DNA of 64,000 bases from Chitinophaga lutea (lineage in GTDB: Bacteria; Bacteroidota; Bacteroidia; Chitinophagales; Chitinophagaceae). Of the stretch, positions 50,929 to 59,557 are shown one piece after another. The stretch is from the NCBI RefSeq assembly GCF_003813775.1, contig NZ_RPDH01000001.1, forward strand, positions 2,294,001 through 2,358,000. Reading direction: 5' to 3'. Under the pieces are notes generated by a model that saw nothing but the letters and a program-made list of their open reading frames with translations, searched no databases and was not told where the DNA came from. Every line of letters begins with the position of its first letter. The first letter of the stretch is position 1. A program made the translations under genes and the position numbers.

Positions 50929-52065
50929 TTATTTAGTCAGGTACGCCTCGTTCACGTGGGTTTTCACATCTCCGAAGGGTACGAATAAAGTGATCTGCCC
51001 CAGGGCATAGGCGGCTATTTCATAAGGTGTGTAGCAAAACACCACACCCTTGTCTGTAACGAAAAAATTGTCGTTCGGCGCAATGTGTTTGTCGAACAGG
51101 TATTGTTTATCGAGCGGCTCCCCTGCCGGCACGTTGTACTTTTTGCGGAACGAGTTTTCCAGCGCCGTGCCCAGGACTGCTTTATATCCGGGTTTGAACA
51201 CATCGTCGAGGCCGAGTTGTTTTTTCCGTGCGAGGTCCACCACGGTAAAGCTGCTGCCATGGTTGCCATGTGCGCCGCCGGTGTAGGCGTAATCGGAAAT
51301 TTCGAATGCCACCAGCGGGTACGCATTCCAGACAATGCGCACGGAATGTTGTGCATCCCAGTTCCAGGAGGCGCCGGCGCCTTTTTTGAGATCGTTGGTA
51401 TCCACTTCGTCGTGGGTAGCGTTGTATTCGTGCAGGAAGGAGGCAACGGGCTGGCGGACGATTTGCTCCGGGTCTTCCGGTACATCTTTCGGGGTGAGGG
51501 CCTTCCGGACGGCTGCCAAAGCCGCCTCATCGGCGCCGCCAACCGGCCATACGGCGGTGGATGACGCCACCCCCAACGGGGACTTCGGATTGGCCGGGAA
51601 TAAAAGCGCGGAGTCGGAGATGGTGAATACATCGAACAGCACCGCACCGGTCAGTTCTTCTTTCAGATCGAAATCGAATGTTTTGTTATTGCCTGACCAG
51701 GTGCCTTTGTAGGCGCCATCGTCCGTAAGCGTGCCTTTAAAGGTGTTGTCCCCGCCCTCCGGGGTGCCCCATTCCGAAAAGGAGAGCTGAACGGTATCTT
51801 CTGTGTTATGGAACAGCTGGATGGGAATACCCTGTTTGTCGTATGCATACCAGCCCTCGAAGGCGGCCGGACCTCTTTTGATGAGGTGCATGGTGACGGG
51901 TTGGCTGGCCACCGTGCCTTTGAGCCGTTTGTAATAAACGGCCGGAGCGGGTTTGGGAGTGGTTGTGCGGGTGCTGTCCTGTACACTGGCCTGTTGACCC
52001 GGCGTGGCCGGTTGGCAGGCGGTGAGTATGGTCAGCAGAGCGAAAAAACCGTAAAATATGCGCAT
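50929..52065 (-). CDS. Lipoprotein with C-terminal DUF3298 (RsiV-like) domain
   Basis: A 378-residue exported protein: lipoprotein signal ending LTAC (about Cys17), an N-terminal half of antiparallel beta character (YKRLKGTVASQPVTMHL) and a C-terminal DUF4163/DUF3298-like half with YAYTGGAHGNHGSSFTVVDL, LDDVFKPG and FCYTPYEIAAYALGQITLFVP, as in RsiV/PdaC-type proteins. The ATG at 52065 starts the signal peptide; earlier in-frame starts are not plausible. Its stop is one base from the helicase start codon, so both are probably cotranscribed. Confidence 0.87.
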   Translation of the reverse strand: MRIFYGFFALLTILTACQPATPGQQASVQDSTRTTTPKPAPAVYYKRLKGTVASQPVTMHLIKRGPAAFEGWYAYDKQGIPIQLFHNTEDTVQLSFSEWGTPEGGDNTFKGTLTDDGAYKGTWSGNNKTFDFDLKEELTGAVLFDVFTISDSALLFPANPKSPLGVASSTAVWPVGGADEAALAAVRKALTPKDVPEDPEQIVRQPVASFLHEYNATHDEVDTNDLKKGAGASWNWDAQHSVRIVWNAYPLVAFEISDYAYTGGAHGNHGSSFTVVDLARKKQLGLDDVFKPGYKAVLGTALENSFRKKYNVPAGEPLDKQYLFDKHIAPNDNFFVTDKGVVFCYTPYEIAAYALGQITLFVPFGDVKTHVNEAYLTK

Positions 52066-52139
52066 GAGGTCACATTTAAAACAGATGTAAATTACCATTT
52101 ATAGAGATACCGGTCAGCATCCGGGGGTATTTAAAAGCG

Positions 52140-52147
52140 TAATTTTG
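52140..52147 (+). promoter_or_regulatory. Candidate pdxH promoter -7 element
   Basis: TAATTTTG matches TAnnTTTG and ends 15 bases before the pdxH ATG. No spaced TTTG is present upstream. Confidence 0.4.
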
Positions 52148-52162
52148 CAAAAAACCTAACAG

Positions 52163-52810
52163 ATGATTAACCAGAAGATAGCGGCCCTTCGGCAGGATTA
52201 CCGGCTGGCTACGCTCAACGAGCGGGAAGTGGCGGCGCACCCGTTGCAGCAGTTTGAGCATTGGTGGCAGGAAGTGATACAAAGCGAACTGGAAGAGCCC
52301 AATGCCATGACACTGGCGACCAGCTCACCCGACGGCAAACCCTCGGCACGCATAGTTTTGTTAAAGAGCTTTAACGAGCAGGGTTTTCTCTTTTTCACCA
52401 ATTACGAAAGCCGCAAGGGGAAGGAAATGGCTGCGAACCCGCAGGTGAGCCTGCTGTTTTTCTGGAAAGAGCTGGAGCGGCAGGTTCGTATAGAGGGAAC
52501 CGTTATAAAGGCGCCCGCGGAGGTGAGCGACGAATACTTTAACTCCAGGCCGGTGGGCAGCAGGATAGGGGCGATTGCTTCTCCCCAGAGCGAGGTGATT
52601 GCCGGCAGGGAGGTGCTCGAAGACAGGGTGCGCGAACTGGAAGCCGGCCACATCGGCCACGCCCCGCAGCGGCCGGAGCACTGGGGCGGGTACATTGTGG
52701 CGCCCCTGGAGGTGGAGTTCTGGCAGGGGCGGAGCAGCCGCCTGCACGACCGGTTAAGGTATACCCTGGAAAGCGGGAATATTTGGAAAATAGAGCGCCT
52801 GGCGCCCTGA
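52163..52810 (+). CDS. pdxH: Pyridoxamine 5'-phosphate oxidase
   Basis: FMN enzyme that makes pyridoxal 5'-phosphate from PNP/PMP. Blocks: PNAMTLATSSPDGKPSARIVLLK, split here as ATSSPDGKPSARIVLLK, FFTNYESRKGKEM (FMN binding), VRIEGTV, YFNSRPVGSRIGA and the C-terminal WGGYIVAPLEVEFWQGR and LHDRLRY. 215 residues, normal length. Confidence 0.97.
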   Translation: MINQKIAALRQDYRLATLNEREVAAHPLQQFEHWWQEVIQSELEEPNAMTLATSSPDGKPSARIVLLKSFNEQGFLFFTNYESRKGKEMAANPQVSLLFFWKELERQVRIEGTVIKAPAEVSDEYFNSRPVGSRIGAIASPQSEVIAGREVLEDRVRELEAGHIGHAPQRPEHWGGYIVAPLEVEFWQGRSSRLHDRLRYTLESGNIWKIERLAP

Positions 52811-52811
52811 T

Positions 52812-52866
52812 ATAAAAAACGGGGAATCCGGCATCTGCAAGCAAACCGCCAGGTTCCCCGTTATAA
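52812..52866 (-). terminator. Bidirectional terminator between pdxH and THX
   Basis: Stem AACGGGGAA / TTCCCCGTT around a 27-base inner region with GCCGG/CC pairing; on the minus strand TTTTTT follows directly. It lies between convergent pdxH and the THX gene. Confidence 0.8.
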
Positions 52867-52880
52867 AGGTCTTGATGTGA

Positions 52881-52997
52881 TTAGGCCTTTTTTTCTGCTT
52901 TCGGAGCAGCAGCTTTTTTGGTTTTAGCCGGACGGCTTTTACCGAATGATCCGTTAGAGATCTTACCTTTCTTGGTTTTGATATCTCCTCTACCCAT
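52881..52997 (-). CDS. 30S ribosomal protein THX
   Basis: A 38-residue, strongly basic protein: it begins MGRGDIKTKKGKISNGSFGK, which matches the MGKGDKKTKRGKIxxGSxG pattern of Bacteroidota THX (bTHX), then continues SRPAKTKKAAAPKAEKK. THX fills a cavity in the head of the 30S subunit. The ORF is too short for usual length cut-offs and is easily missed. It lies downstream of the HU gene on the same strand with its own -7 element and terminator. Confidence 0.92.
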   Translation of the reverse strand: MGRGDIKTKKGKISNGSFGKSRPAKTKKAAAPKAEKKA

Positions 52998-53064
52998 GAT
53001 TTGATTAATTTAAAATTGATGAATGATACGGCAGAAAACCTTCCCGGAGGGGCCCTGCCAGCTG

Positions 53065-53072
53065 CAAAAATA
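53065..53072 (-). promoter_or_regulatory. Candidate THX promoter -7 element
   Basis: Minus strand TATTTTTG, matching TAnnTTTG, immediately beyond the U-tract of the HU terminator and about 70 bases before the THX start. A TTTG lies 14 bases upstream, closer than usual. Confidence 0.4.
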
Positions 53073-53104
53073 AAAAAAGCAAGAAACAAATAATGTTCCT
53101 TGCT
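53072..53104 (-). terminator. Terminator of the HU gene
   Basis: Minus strand 10-bp stem (AGCAAGGAAC / GTTTCTTGCT, one G-T pair) with a seven-base loop, followed by a run of seven T, 24 bases after the HU stop. Confidence 0.85.
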
Positions 53105-53127
53105 TAAATAAGTTGGGTCGCCAACTC

Positions 53128-53397
53128 TTAGAGTTTGTCAGACAACGCTTTACCAGCTTTGAATTTAGCCACTTTTTTAGCTTTGATCTTGATGATCTGG
53201 CCGGTCTGGGGGTTTCTGCCATTACGTGCAGCACGTTTTGAAACAGAGAAAGTACCGAAACCAACCAGGGTTACTTTACCACCTTTTTTCAGGGTATCGG
53301 CAACAGCTTTAGTGAAAGAATCCAAAGCGTCGTTAGCTTGGGTTTTGGTAACGCCAGCATCTTTGGCGAGTCTGTCGATCAATTCGGCTTTGTTCAT
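53128..53397 (-). CDS. HU family DNA-binding protein
   Basis: An 89-residue histone-like protein that bends DNA and shapes the nucleoid. MNKAELIDRLAKDAGVTKTQ, VGFGTFSVSKRAARNGRNPQ split as VGFGTFSV and AARNGRNPQTG (the beta-arm DNA-binding signature, about 47-67), and KKVAKFKAGKALSD. Length and motifs are canonical. It has the clearest promoter in the window. Confidence 0.97.
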   Translation of the reverse strand: MNKAELIDRLAKDAGVTKTQANDALDSFTKAVADTLKKGGKVTLVGFGTFSVSKRAARNGRNPQTGQIIKIKAKKVAKFKAGKALSDKL

Positions 53398-53439
53398 AGT
53401 TAGTTAAGATTTAACTAGTGAGAAAATGTTTGATGTGAG

Positions 53440-53470
53440 CAAATATAGCGCGTTTTATAAGATTACCAAA
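53440..53470 (-). promoter_or_regulatory. HU gene promoter
   Basis: On the minus strand TTTG (53467-53470), a 19-base spacer, and TATATTTG (53440-53447): a perfect match to the Bacteroidota TTTG-N19-TAnnTTTG pattern. The leader would be about 35 bases. Confidence 0.8.
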
Positions 53471-53692
53471 TTTTTAAAACTTTTTTTTGTCGGCTGAAAA
53501 ACCCTACAGGTAACGTTTACAGCTGATTGGCCTAAAAAACCGGGCCTTATAAATCGTTCGCATCTTAGAACGAAACACGCTACTGTATTGACTTTTAATA
53601 CATCATGGTATAAAACGCCTGGTTGGACCAACTATTGTACCAAAGCGGCGAGGCCTTGAAAATAGTGAATTTCCTGTGGATAAGTTATGCGC

Positions 53693-53995
53693 TTATACCA
53701 CTTGCATAACGGTTCTGAAGGCGACGAACTGGTCGCCGAACGTATCGAAACTTTGTTGTCTGAAACGGGGCGAATGCTCCTGCAGATAGGTGTAATAGTT
53801 CTCTAGTGTATCGGTCAGGAACTGGATCACGTAGGTGGGCCCGTCCGAGTCGTCCTGTTCAAGGAGGCGGCAGATGCGGTAGTCGTGGAAAAGGCCCGTT
53901 TCCAGGATGGCGGGGATGTGTTCCTGCTTCATCCATTCCAGCCAGCTGTCTTTGATGGCGACGGACACTTTCACGGTAACATTGTATATGATCAT
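53693..53995 (-). CDS. DUF4286 family protein
   Basis: A 100-residue cytosolic protein of the DUF4286 family (function unknown): MIIYNVTVKVSVAIKDSWLE, split by W and H positions (DSWLEWMKQEHIPAIL), FHDYRICRLLEQDDSDGPTY and QSFDTFGDQFVAFRTVM. Ferredoxin-like fold is likely. Its ATG overlaps the xth stop by four bases (ATGA), so the two are translationally coupled. The 295 bases between HU and this gene's stop hold nothing else I can identify besides the HU promoter. Confidence 0.87.
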   Translation of the reverse strand: MIIYNVTVKVSVAIKDSWLEWMKQEHIPAILETGLFHDYRICRLLEQDDSDGPTYVIQFLTDTLENYYTYLQEHSPRFRQQSFDTFGDQFVAFRTVMQVV

Positions 53996-54759
53996 ATCGG
54001 TTTCAGTTGAAGGTACACAGGGCAATGGTCTGAATGTTTTACGTCCTGCCAGATGCGGGCGTCCGCGAGGCGGTTTTGCAACGGAGCGGTTACATTAATG
54101 TAGTCGATGCGCCAGCCTTTGTTATTGTTGCGGGCGTTGGCGCGGAAGCTCCACCAGGAATACTGGTGCGGTTCGGGGTGAAAGTGGCGGAAGGTGTCCA
54201 CGAAACCGCTTTCAAAAAACTTCGTCATCCAGGCCCTTTCTTCCGGCAGGAATCCCGAGGAGTCTTTATTGCTCACCGGGTTGTGAATATCGATCGGCTG
54301 GTGCGCGATATTGTAGTCGCCTACCACGATGAGGTTGGGCCTTGTTTCCCGGAGTAGTTGCAGGTAACCATAGAACTCATCGAGCCACTGGTATTTATAG
54401 GTCTGCCGTTCGTCTCCCGTGGTGCCGGAGGGGAAATAGGCGTTGATGAGCGTAACATCGCCAAAATCGGCTCTTATGACCCTTCCTTCGGCATCGCTTT
54501 GCATGTAGCCGTTTCCATATTGCACATGGTCCGGATTTATTTTGGTGAGGATGGCCACGCCGCTGTACCCTTTCTTCTGGGCGGGGTACCAGAAATCCCG
54601 GTAGCCGAGTTTTTCGAATTGCTGGAAATCCACGTTTTCCCTGTGTGCTTTTACTTCCTGGAGGCAGATCACGTCTGCAGGGTCGGTACTGAGCCAGTCT
54701 GTGAATCCTTTCGTCATGGCCGATCGGAGGCCATTTACATTATAGGTGACGATTCTCAT
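53992..54759 (-). CDS. xth: Exodeoxyribonuclease III / AP endonuclease
   Basis: Mg-dependent AP endonuclease and 3'-5' exonuclease of base-excision repair. MRIVTYNVNGLRSA, catalytic Glu in ICLQEVKA, GYSGVAILTK, NAYFPSG, VVGDYNIAHQPIDIHNP (Asp/Asn pair), YSWWSFR, RIDYINV and the terminal SDHCPVYL (Asp-His). 255 residues from the ATG at 54759; a longer in-frame start adds only unconserved residues. A TATTTTTG -7 box lies 16 bases upstream. Confidence 0.96.
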   Translation of the reverse strand: MRIVTYNVNGLRSAMTKGFTDWLSTDPADVICLQEVKAHRENVDFQQFEKLGYRDFWYPAQKKGYSGVAILTKINPDHVQYGNGYMQSDAEGRVIRADFGDVTLINAYFPSGTTGDERQTYKYQWLDEFYGYLQLLRETRPNLIVVGDYNIAHQPIDIHNPVSNKDSSGFLPEERAWMTKFFESGFVDTFRHFHPEPHQYSWWSFRANARNNNKGWRIDYINVTAPLQNRLADARIWQDVKHSDHCPVYLQLKPI

Positions 54760-54775
54760 GATGTGTGATTTGCAG

Positions 54776-54783
54776 CAAAAATA
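54776..54783 (-). promoter_or_regulatory. Candidate xth promoter -7 element
   Basis: Minus strand TATTTTTG, matching TAnnTTTG, just before the xth start and just after the terminator of the preceding peptide gene. No -33 element at normal spacing. Confidence 0.4.
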
Positions 54784-54800
54784 AGGGGGGAGGGGCAATA

Positions 54801-54830
54801 AAAAAGCGGCTTCCCCGGGAGGAAGCCGCT
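54801..54830 (-). terminator. Terminator of the double-glycine peptide gene
   Basis: A perfect 10-bp stem (AGCGGCTTCC / GGAAGCCGCT) with a six-base loop, followed on the minus strand by six T, 48 bases after the peptide stop codon. Confidence 0.9.
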
Positions 54831-54878
54831 AAAGAGTAAGAAGGCGACTCGTTTAGTCCACCTTCACAAATTTCGCTG

Positions 54879-55154
54879 TTAGAGACGCAGTGCGCCGCCC
54901 AGCAGGCTGTTGAGCAGGTTGGTTACCGGGGTCAGTAAGCTGCCCAGGCCACCCAGGCCGGGTAAACCGCCGCCGCCGGTACCGGGCAGGCCGGGTACGG
55001 AAGAAAGCAGGGCATTGGTGTCCAATTGTGCGCCTACCGTCAGTTTACCATTTACGTTGGTTAAACTAAGTCCGAGGAATCCTCCGTTAATGTCTTTGGC
55101 AACGGTAGTGTCGAGTTCCTGGCAGCCATAATGCTGAACTTGCAAGTTTTCCAT
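54879..55154 (-). CDS. Double-glycine-leader peptide, possible bacteriocin or signal precursor
   Basis: A 91-residue peptide from the ATG at 55154. The first 25 residues (MENLQVQHYGCQELDTTVAK then DINGG) resemble the leaders of exported peptides cut after Gly-Gly by C39-protease ABC exporters: a QEL motif, an acidic/hydrophobic helix and a final I-x-GG. The 66-residue core begins FLGLSLTN and is rich in Gly, Leu, Pro and Ser, with no cysteine and with repeated PGLPG/GLPGLGGLG-like stretches and LLNSLLGGALRL at the end. It is monocistronic with its own terminator and lies divergent from a sensor histidine kinase. No exporter or modifying enzyme is in the window. It could alternatively be a plain small hydrophobic protein. 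Confidence 0.6.
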   Translation of the reverse strand: MENLQVQHYGCQELDTTVAKDINGGFLGLSLTNVNGKLTVGAQLDTNALLSSVPGLPGTGGGGLPGLGGLGSLLTPVTNLLNSLLGGALRL

Positions 55155-55527
55155 ATGAGGGAGTTTTTGGTTAAAAAACGCGATTGTAAAGACCGTCATT
55201 CCCCGGTCTGATGCTGCGGGAACCATTCACATGGGGGAAAGCGGGGTTGGCGAATGACTGATAGGGGCATCCAAATTCCAACGATTAGGTGTAAATTACT
55301 ACACTGCAATCGATCGTTTGCTGTTCATTTTATTCATTTTCAGGCGCTTCCGGCAACGCGCGTTCATTTTTTGAACAGGCCGGATCTTTTACAAGCATTT
55401 AACAAATTATCCGGGAAATAGCTCCCAAATTGAGGCTGCGCCGGGCGAAACGACGGTGGAACTACTATGCCGGCTGATCATACCCTGAAATTGAACCATT
55501 AGACTTAGACTGCCTGATACATAAAAC
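55155..55527. other. Divergent intergenic region between the GG peptide and the histidine kinase
   Basis: 373 bases without a gene. It should hold both promoters. I found no clean TAnnTTTG on either strand. A small hairpin (AGACCG / CGGTCT, about 55190-55209) lies in the likely leader of the peptide gene. Confidence 0.4.
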
Positions 55528-57468
55528 ATGACAAAGTATTCCCCTCCCCGCCACGTTTGGACTATTTGTTCCATGCTCTGCGTGTGCATGCTGTGTTGTG
55601 CCCTCCGCGCCGGCGCACAGAAAACAGTCATCCACTCGCTGCAATCGTCGCTCCCCCTGTATGGGCACGACAGCCTGCAGTATGCCAATATTCTCAACCG
55701 CATCAGCGCCCTGTACCTGGTACAGCACCTCGACAGCAGCCGGCACTACGCCGAAACCGCCCGCCTGCTTTGTGAGCGCCTCAAATACCCCAAGGGGCTG
55801 GCCGATGCCTACATGAACCTGGGGGCATGTTTCACTTTCATGAATAATAATAACCTCGCCTACCGCTTCTACCTTGAAAGTCTACAGCGCTACCGCAACC
55901 TGGGCGATTCAGCCGGCATCAGCCAGTCCCTCGCCAACATCGGCACCTATTATCATTATCAGGGGCAAACCCAGTTGTCGGCCCCCTACCTGCAGGAGGC
56001 CATTTCCATCGGCAGCAGGTTGCTCCGCGATTCGTTGTGGGTGCCTGTATTGACCCATTATTATGTGGTATTTGCGGAAGATAGCCTGCGTCAGGATTCC
56101 GCCCGCTGGGCGCTGCACAAGGCGCACGACATTGCCACCCGGTATCACGACGGGAGGATGACAACCTATACCGGACTTTTCCTGGCACATGAAAGAATGT
56201 TGAACGGCCAGGTGCAGCAGGCGATGAACGAAATCAATGAGCTCGTGAAAAACGCGCTCCCGGCAGGGCTGACTTATCTGGCCGTATACGGGAATGCCCA
56301 GCTCGACATCTATGCCTCCTACGCAAAACTAAAAGACTCGTTGCTATACCGCGAAAGGATGCTGGATGCTGCGGTTGCCGGCGGGTATAAGAGATTGGTG
56401 ATGGCGCCTGTGACATCGTTGTACCGGTATTATAAAAAAATCGATCAGGCGCGGGCTTTCCACTTTGCGGACGTGATGTGCGAGATAGGGGAACAGCAAA
56501 GTGTCATGCGCACCAAAGGAGAGCTGGATTATATGGAGTCTTTTTTGCAGGAAAGGGAGCTGCGGGCGCTTCACCTGAACAATGCGCTGCAGCGGCAATC
56601 CCGTGCCGCCGGCCAGCTGGAGATTACCAACCGCCAGCTGATCATCTTCTTTTTCAGTGTGATTGTACTGCTTGTAGTGGGGCTGCTGCTGGCCTTTTTA
56701 CGGGTACAGCGGGTTGCAGTGCAAAGGAAAAAACTGTATAAGGAAACCACCCAATTACTGCTACAAAAAAACAGGGAATTACAGCATCACGACGATTTCA
56801 AGAATAAGCTGATCAGTATCCTGGCACATGATTTCCGGCTGCCGCTAAGCCAGATAATCAGCACCACGGAACTATTCCGGCGAAAGGATATTCCCCCCGA
56901 ACATTTCCGGGAAATGGCCTTCAGTATTGCCACCACGGCTACGGAAACGCTGCAGCTCTTTGAGACGGTGCTGCGCTGGGTGAAGTCACAGTTATCCGGG
57001 TTCGAATATCAGCCAAATCCTCACGGGGTGCGGCATTTGCTCGACGAGGCGTTGGAGCCGCTGGCGACCGAAATAATGGAAAAGGGCATTTTGCTCGAGG
57101 TCGAGGTGGAAGAGGGGCTGATGATACTGGCAGACAGGGAGATGCTCCAGTTTGTCAACCGCAACCTGCTGCACAATGCGGTTAAATACACGCGGAGAGG
57201 GCATCATATTTATGTACTGGCCCGACTGCACGAAAATCGTGTGCGTGTGACGGTTACCAATGAAGGAGCCGGTATCCATGCGGTGGATATGCCGTATATT
57301 TTCAACTACCGCCTACCCGGTAAAATGGCGCGGGAAACGGGGAGAGGGGCAGGTCTGGCGCTGATTATCTGCAAGGATTTTATTGAGAAAATGAACGGCA
57401 CGATTACCGTAAAAAGTGATGGGGAGCAATATGCGACGTTTGAATATGAACTGGATGCGGCGGTGTAA
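55528..57468 (+). CDS. TPR sensor histidine kinase
   Basis: A 646-residue membrane kinase. Signal/anchor sequence (about 12-30), a periplasmic domain of TPR-like helical repeats (about 45-340; PKGLADAYMNLGACF, GISQSLANIGTYYH), one transmembrane helix (about 370-393), a coiled linker, a HisKA-like region with the phospho-acceptor His434 in ILAHDFRLPLSQI, and a HATPase domain with N-box NRNLLHNAVKYTR, VTNEGAG and GRGAGLALIICKDF. The G1 box reads NEGAG instead of DNGxG, so one usual Asp is Asn/Glu. No response regulator is adjacent, so it is an orphan kinase in this window. Confidence 0.93.
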   Translation: MTKYSPPRHVWTICSMLCVCMLCCALRAGAQKTVIHSLQSSLPLYGHDSLQYANILNRISALYLVQHLDSSRHYAETARLLCERLKYPKGLADAYMNLGACFTFMNNNNLAYRFYLESLQRYRNLGDSAGISQSLANIGTYYHYQGQTQLSAPYLQEAISIGSRLLRDSLWVPVLTHYYVVFAEDSLRQDSARWALHKAHDIATRYHDGRMTTYTGLFLAHERMLNGQVQQAMNEINELVKNALPAGLTYLAVYGNAQLDIYASYAKLKDSLLYRERMLDAAVAGGYKRLVMAPVTSLYRYYKKIDQARAFHFADVMCEIGEQQSVMRTKGELDYMESFLQERELRALHLNNALQRQSRAAGQLEITNRQLIIFFFSVIVLLVVGLLLAFLRVQRVAVQRKKLYKETTQLLLQKNRELQHHDDFKNKLISILAHDFRLPLSQIISTTELFRRKDIPPEHFREMAFSIATTATETLQLFETVLRWVKSQLSGFEYQPNPHGVRHLLDEALEPLATEIMEKGILLEVEVEEGLMILADREMLQFVNRNLLHNAVKYTRRGHHIYVLARLHENRVRVTVTNEGAGIHAVDMPYIFNYRLPGKMARETGRGAGLALIICKDFIEKMNGTITVKSDGEQYATFEYELDAAV

Positions 57469-57479
57469 TGAGAAGTGTC

Positions 57480-58080
57480 TGCCTGCATCCCGGGTATACG
57501 ATGAGATGAGCGTCGCGAACTGATGTCTGCCAACAGGCAGGTCTCGAATCGAGTGTCTTCGCGTAGAAATATGAAAGCGTAATAGTTTCTTATCTGCCAA
57601 CCCGTATATCCGTTATCATCGGGGTAACACGAGTACGATCGTGGGGCCTGCTTTATTTTGTAATCCAATGTGGACATCAAAATGGAGTGCGAGATGGCGC
57701 TGTCTACCAACAGGCGGGTTTCGAATTGAGTGTCTTCATGGTAGAAATATGAAAGCGGAATAGTTCTTGCCTGCCAACCCGTGTATCCCTTATTGTCAGG
57801 GTAGTGCTAGTGAGATCACGGTGGCTACTTTGTTTTCTAATTCAATGGCGGTATCAGACGGGGTACGGGGTGCAGCTGTCTAGCAATCGGAGGGATTCGA
57901 ATCGAGCGTCTTCACGGCAGAAATACGAAAGCGGAATTGTTCTTATCTGCCAACCCACATATCCCTTATTGTCGGGCAGTGTTAGTAAGATCATGGAGTT
58001 TACTTTTTTTGTAATTCAATGCAGGCATCAAAATGGGGTACGAGATACCACTATCTGCCAATAGGCAGCTTTATAACAAG
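57480..58080. repeat. Degenerate tandem repeat, about 176-bp unit
   Basis: Unit starts at 57526, 57703, 57879 and 58054 (spacings 177, 176, 175), giving three full copies and truncated ones at both ends. Each unit contains TCTGCCAACAGGC or a variant, TTCGAATCGAG, GTCTTCA/C, GTAGAAATATGAAAGCGGAAT, CTGCCAACCC, ATATCCCTTATTGTC, TTTTGTAATTCAATG and GCATCAAAATGGGGTACGAG. Copies differ at perhaps one base in five. It starts directly after the histidine kinase. A further fragment (CTGCCAAGGCTGGTTTCGAATC) lies at 58120-58142. No coding frame is conserved between units. Confidence 0.85.
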
Positions 58081-58142
58081 AGGTTGATATGATGAAGAAG
58101 AGGATGGATGTCGCGGTTACCTGCCAAGGCTGGTTTCGAATC

Positions 58143-59557
58143 AGGCGCTGGAATAATCCCTCAGATCAGGTGTTAACACCATATTCGAAAATGAACAGAA
58201 TGAACGATTGTTAATTCAACTTCCTATATTATTTTGCACCTGTTAATCGTTTTGTTAAACCCACAAGTAGTTATGAACAGGATAACAGTTTTTACGCGAG
58301 CCGGCTCTCCCCCGGTTGCGGATGCCGGAGCAACATGATTCCTGGTTAATTTCATCACCATTTTTATTCAAAAAACGAGTCATACACGAAGATTTGCATG
58401 TAACATATGTTTATTTAAAAACCAACACATTGAAAAAAACAGCATCTGACAAATGCCGGAAGGAACCGTTGCCCGGCACCGGCCTTTCAGGGAACGATCC
58501 AACATGTTATAGCGCCAACAAGGGATTGAGCCGGATATTAATGCGTATTTCTTCACATTTTCATAAGCGTGACGGACCGGTGAGACGGGCAACATCGATT
58601 TCGTTGCAAGGCAAACCACTATCTACATAACGGGAATGTATGCCGGTTAATGGATGCATTATCCTGATTGCAAAAACCTTCTGCTCCTCCGGTGCCTGGG
58701 CGTCTGCGGGATAGGCTTTGTCATGCCTCATATACAGCAAAGAAAAATTGTTTTTTGCTTGGAGACATGCACATGTTAAACTAGCTAAGTGCCTGGGTTT
58801 CCGGAGTTCATTGAAGGAGAACGTTTGGAAAACACCAATTGGGTTAACGCCAGAAACCGGGGAATGCCGGAAGAATTGCACATGAGAGTGTTGAGAGGAA
58901 GGAATTTTGTTTTCGCAGTTATATGCTTGTCCATACTCAATAAACATTTTGCTGGGATAGTTCATACCCAACAAGTGCTTGTTGATGCTCAAACTCAAAC
59001 AAACGTTTTTGCCGCATTTAACTCATGCCCAAACAATAGTCTGGTGGCCATTATTAGATCCAAGCAATCGTAGCTACTTAAATCCAAACATCAACATATT
59101 CGCCAGGACGATAAACTTTTCGAAAGAAAAGCCCTTCTTCCATTGAATTTTGGGGTGAACACTGAAGGCGTCCTGGCACTTTCCGCACTTGTGATGTATG
59201 AGGTTATTCCTTCTGGGTTGTTGCACAAAAATCCGCTGCCGCATAAAATATTTATGCTTGGCGTGAGGGCATGCAAGAATAGGTAGTAATGCTTAAATGC
59301 GGAATATATACGGCTTCCTAGAAATACGTGGGATTTCTTAAAAGGCTTGTCGGTGCAGGGTGGCTGGCGTCCAGCTTGCGCATCCTGAGACGATCGCGGC
59401 AGCAGGTATATTTAATTGATTTTAACCTGCACCGGCATTGTGAAGGTTGTTGCAGGAACAGACATCCTGATTTAGTACAACACAACAACGTCTGAGCTGG
59501 CCATCCGCCACCGGCAGCCTTTATTTTTTGAGACATCGTGTATGCGAGTTCACCTGG
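58143..59557. other. Long region without convincing genes
   Basis: About 1.4 kb between the two repeat arrays. Frames of up to 145 codons exist but have no recognisable motif and no ribosome site. AT content looks higher than in the flanking genes. It may be a decayed locus or hold an unrecognised RNA; I see no tRNA, rRNA or insertion-sequence ends here. Confidence 0.5.

Noticed and set aside
57526..58142. GGTTTCGAATC-like T-arm motifs in the 176-bp units, considered as tRNA remnants
   Set aside because: No acceptor, D-arm or anticodon stem could be built around them on either strand.
58316..58630. 104-codon plus-strand frame starting with TTG
   Set aside because: Start is not convincing and the protein has no recognisable feature.
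58561..58998. 145-codon minus-strand frame in the gene-poor island
   Set aside because: No motif, no ribosome site, no promoter match and odd composition; not supported as a gene.
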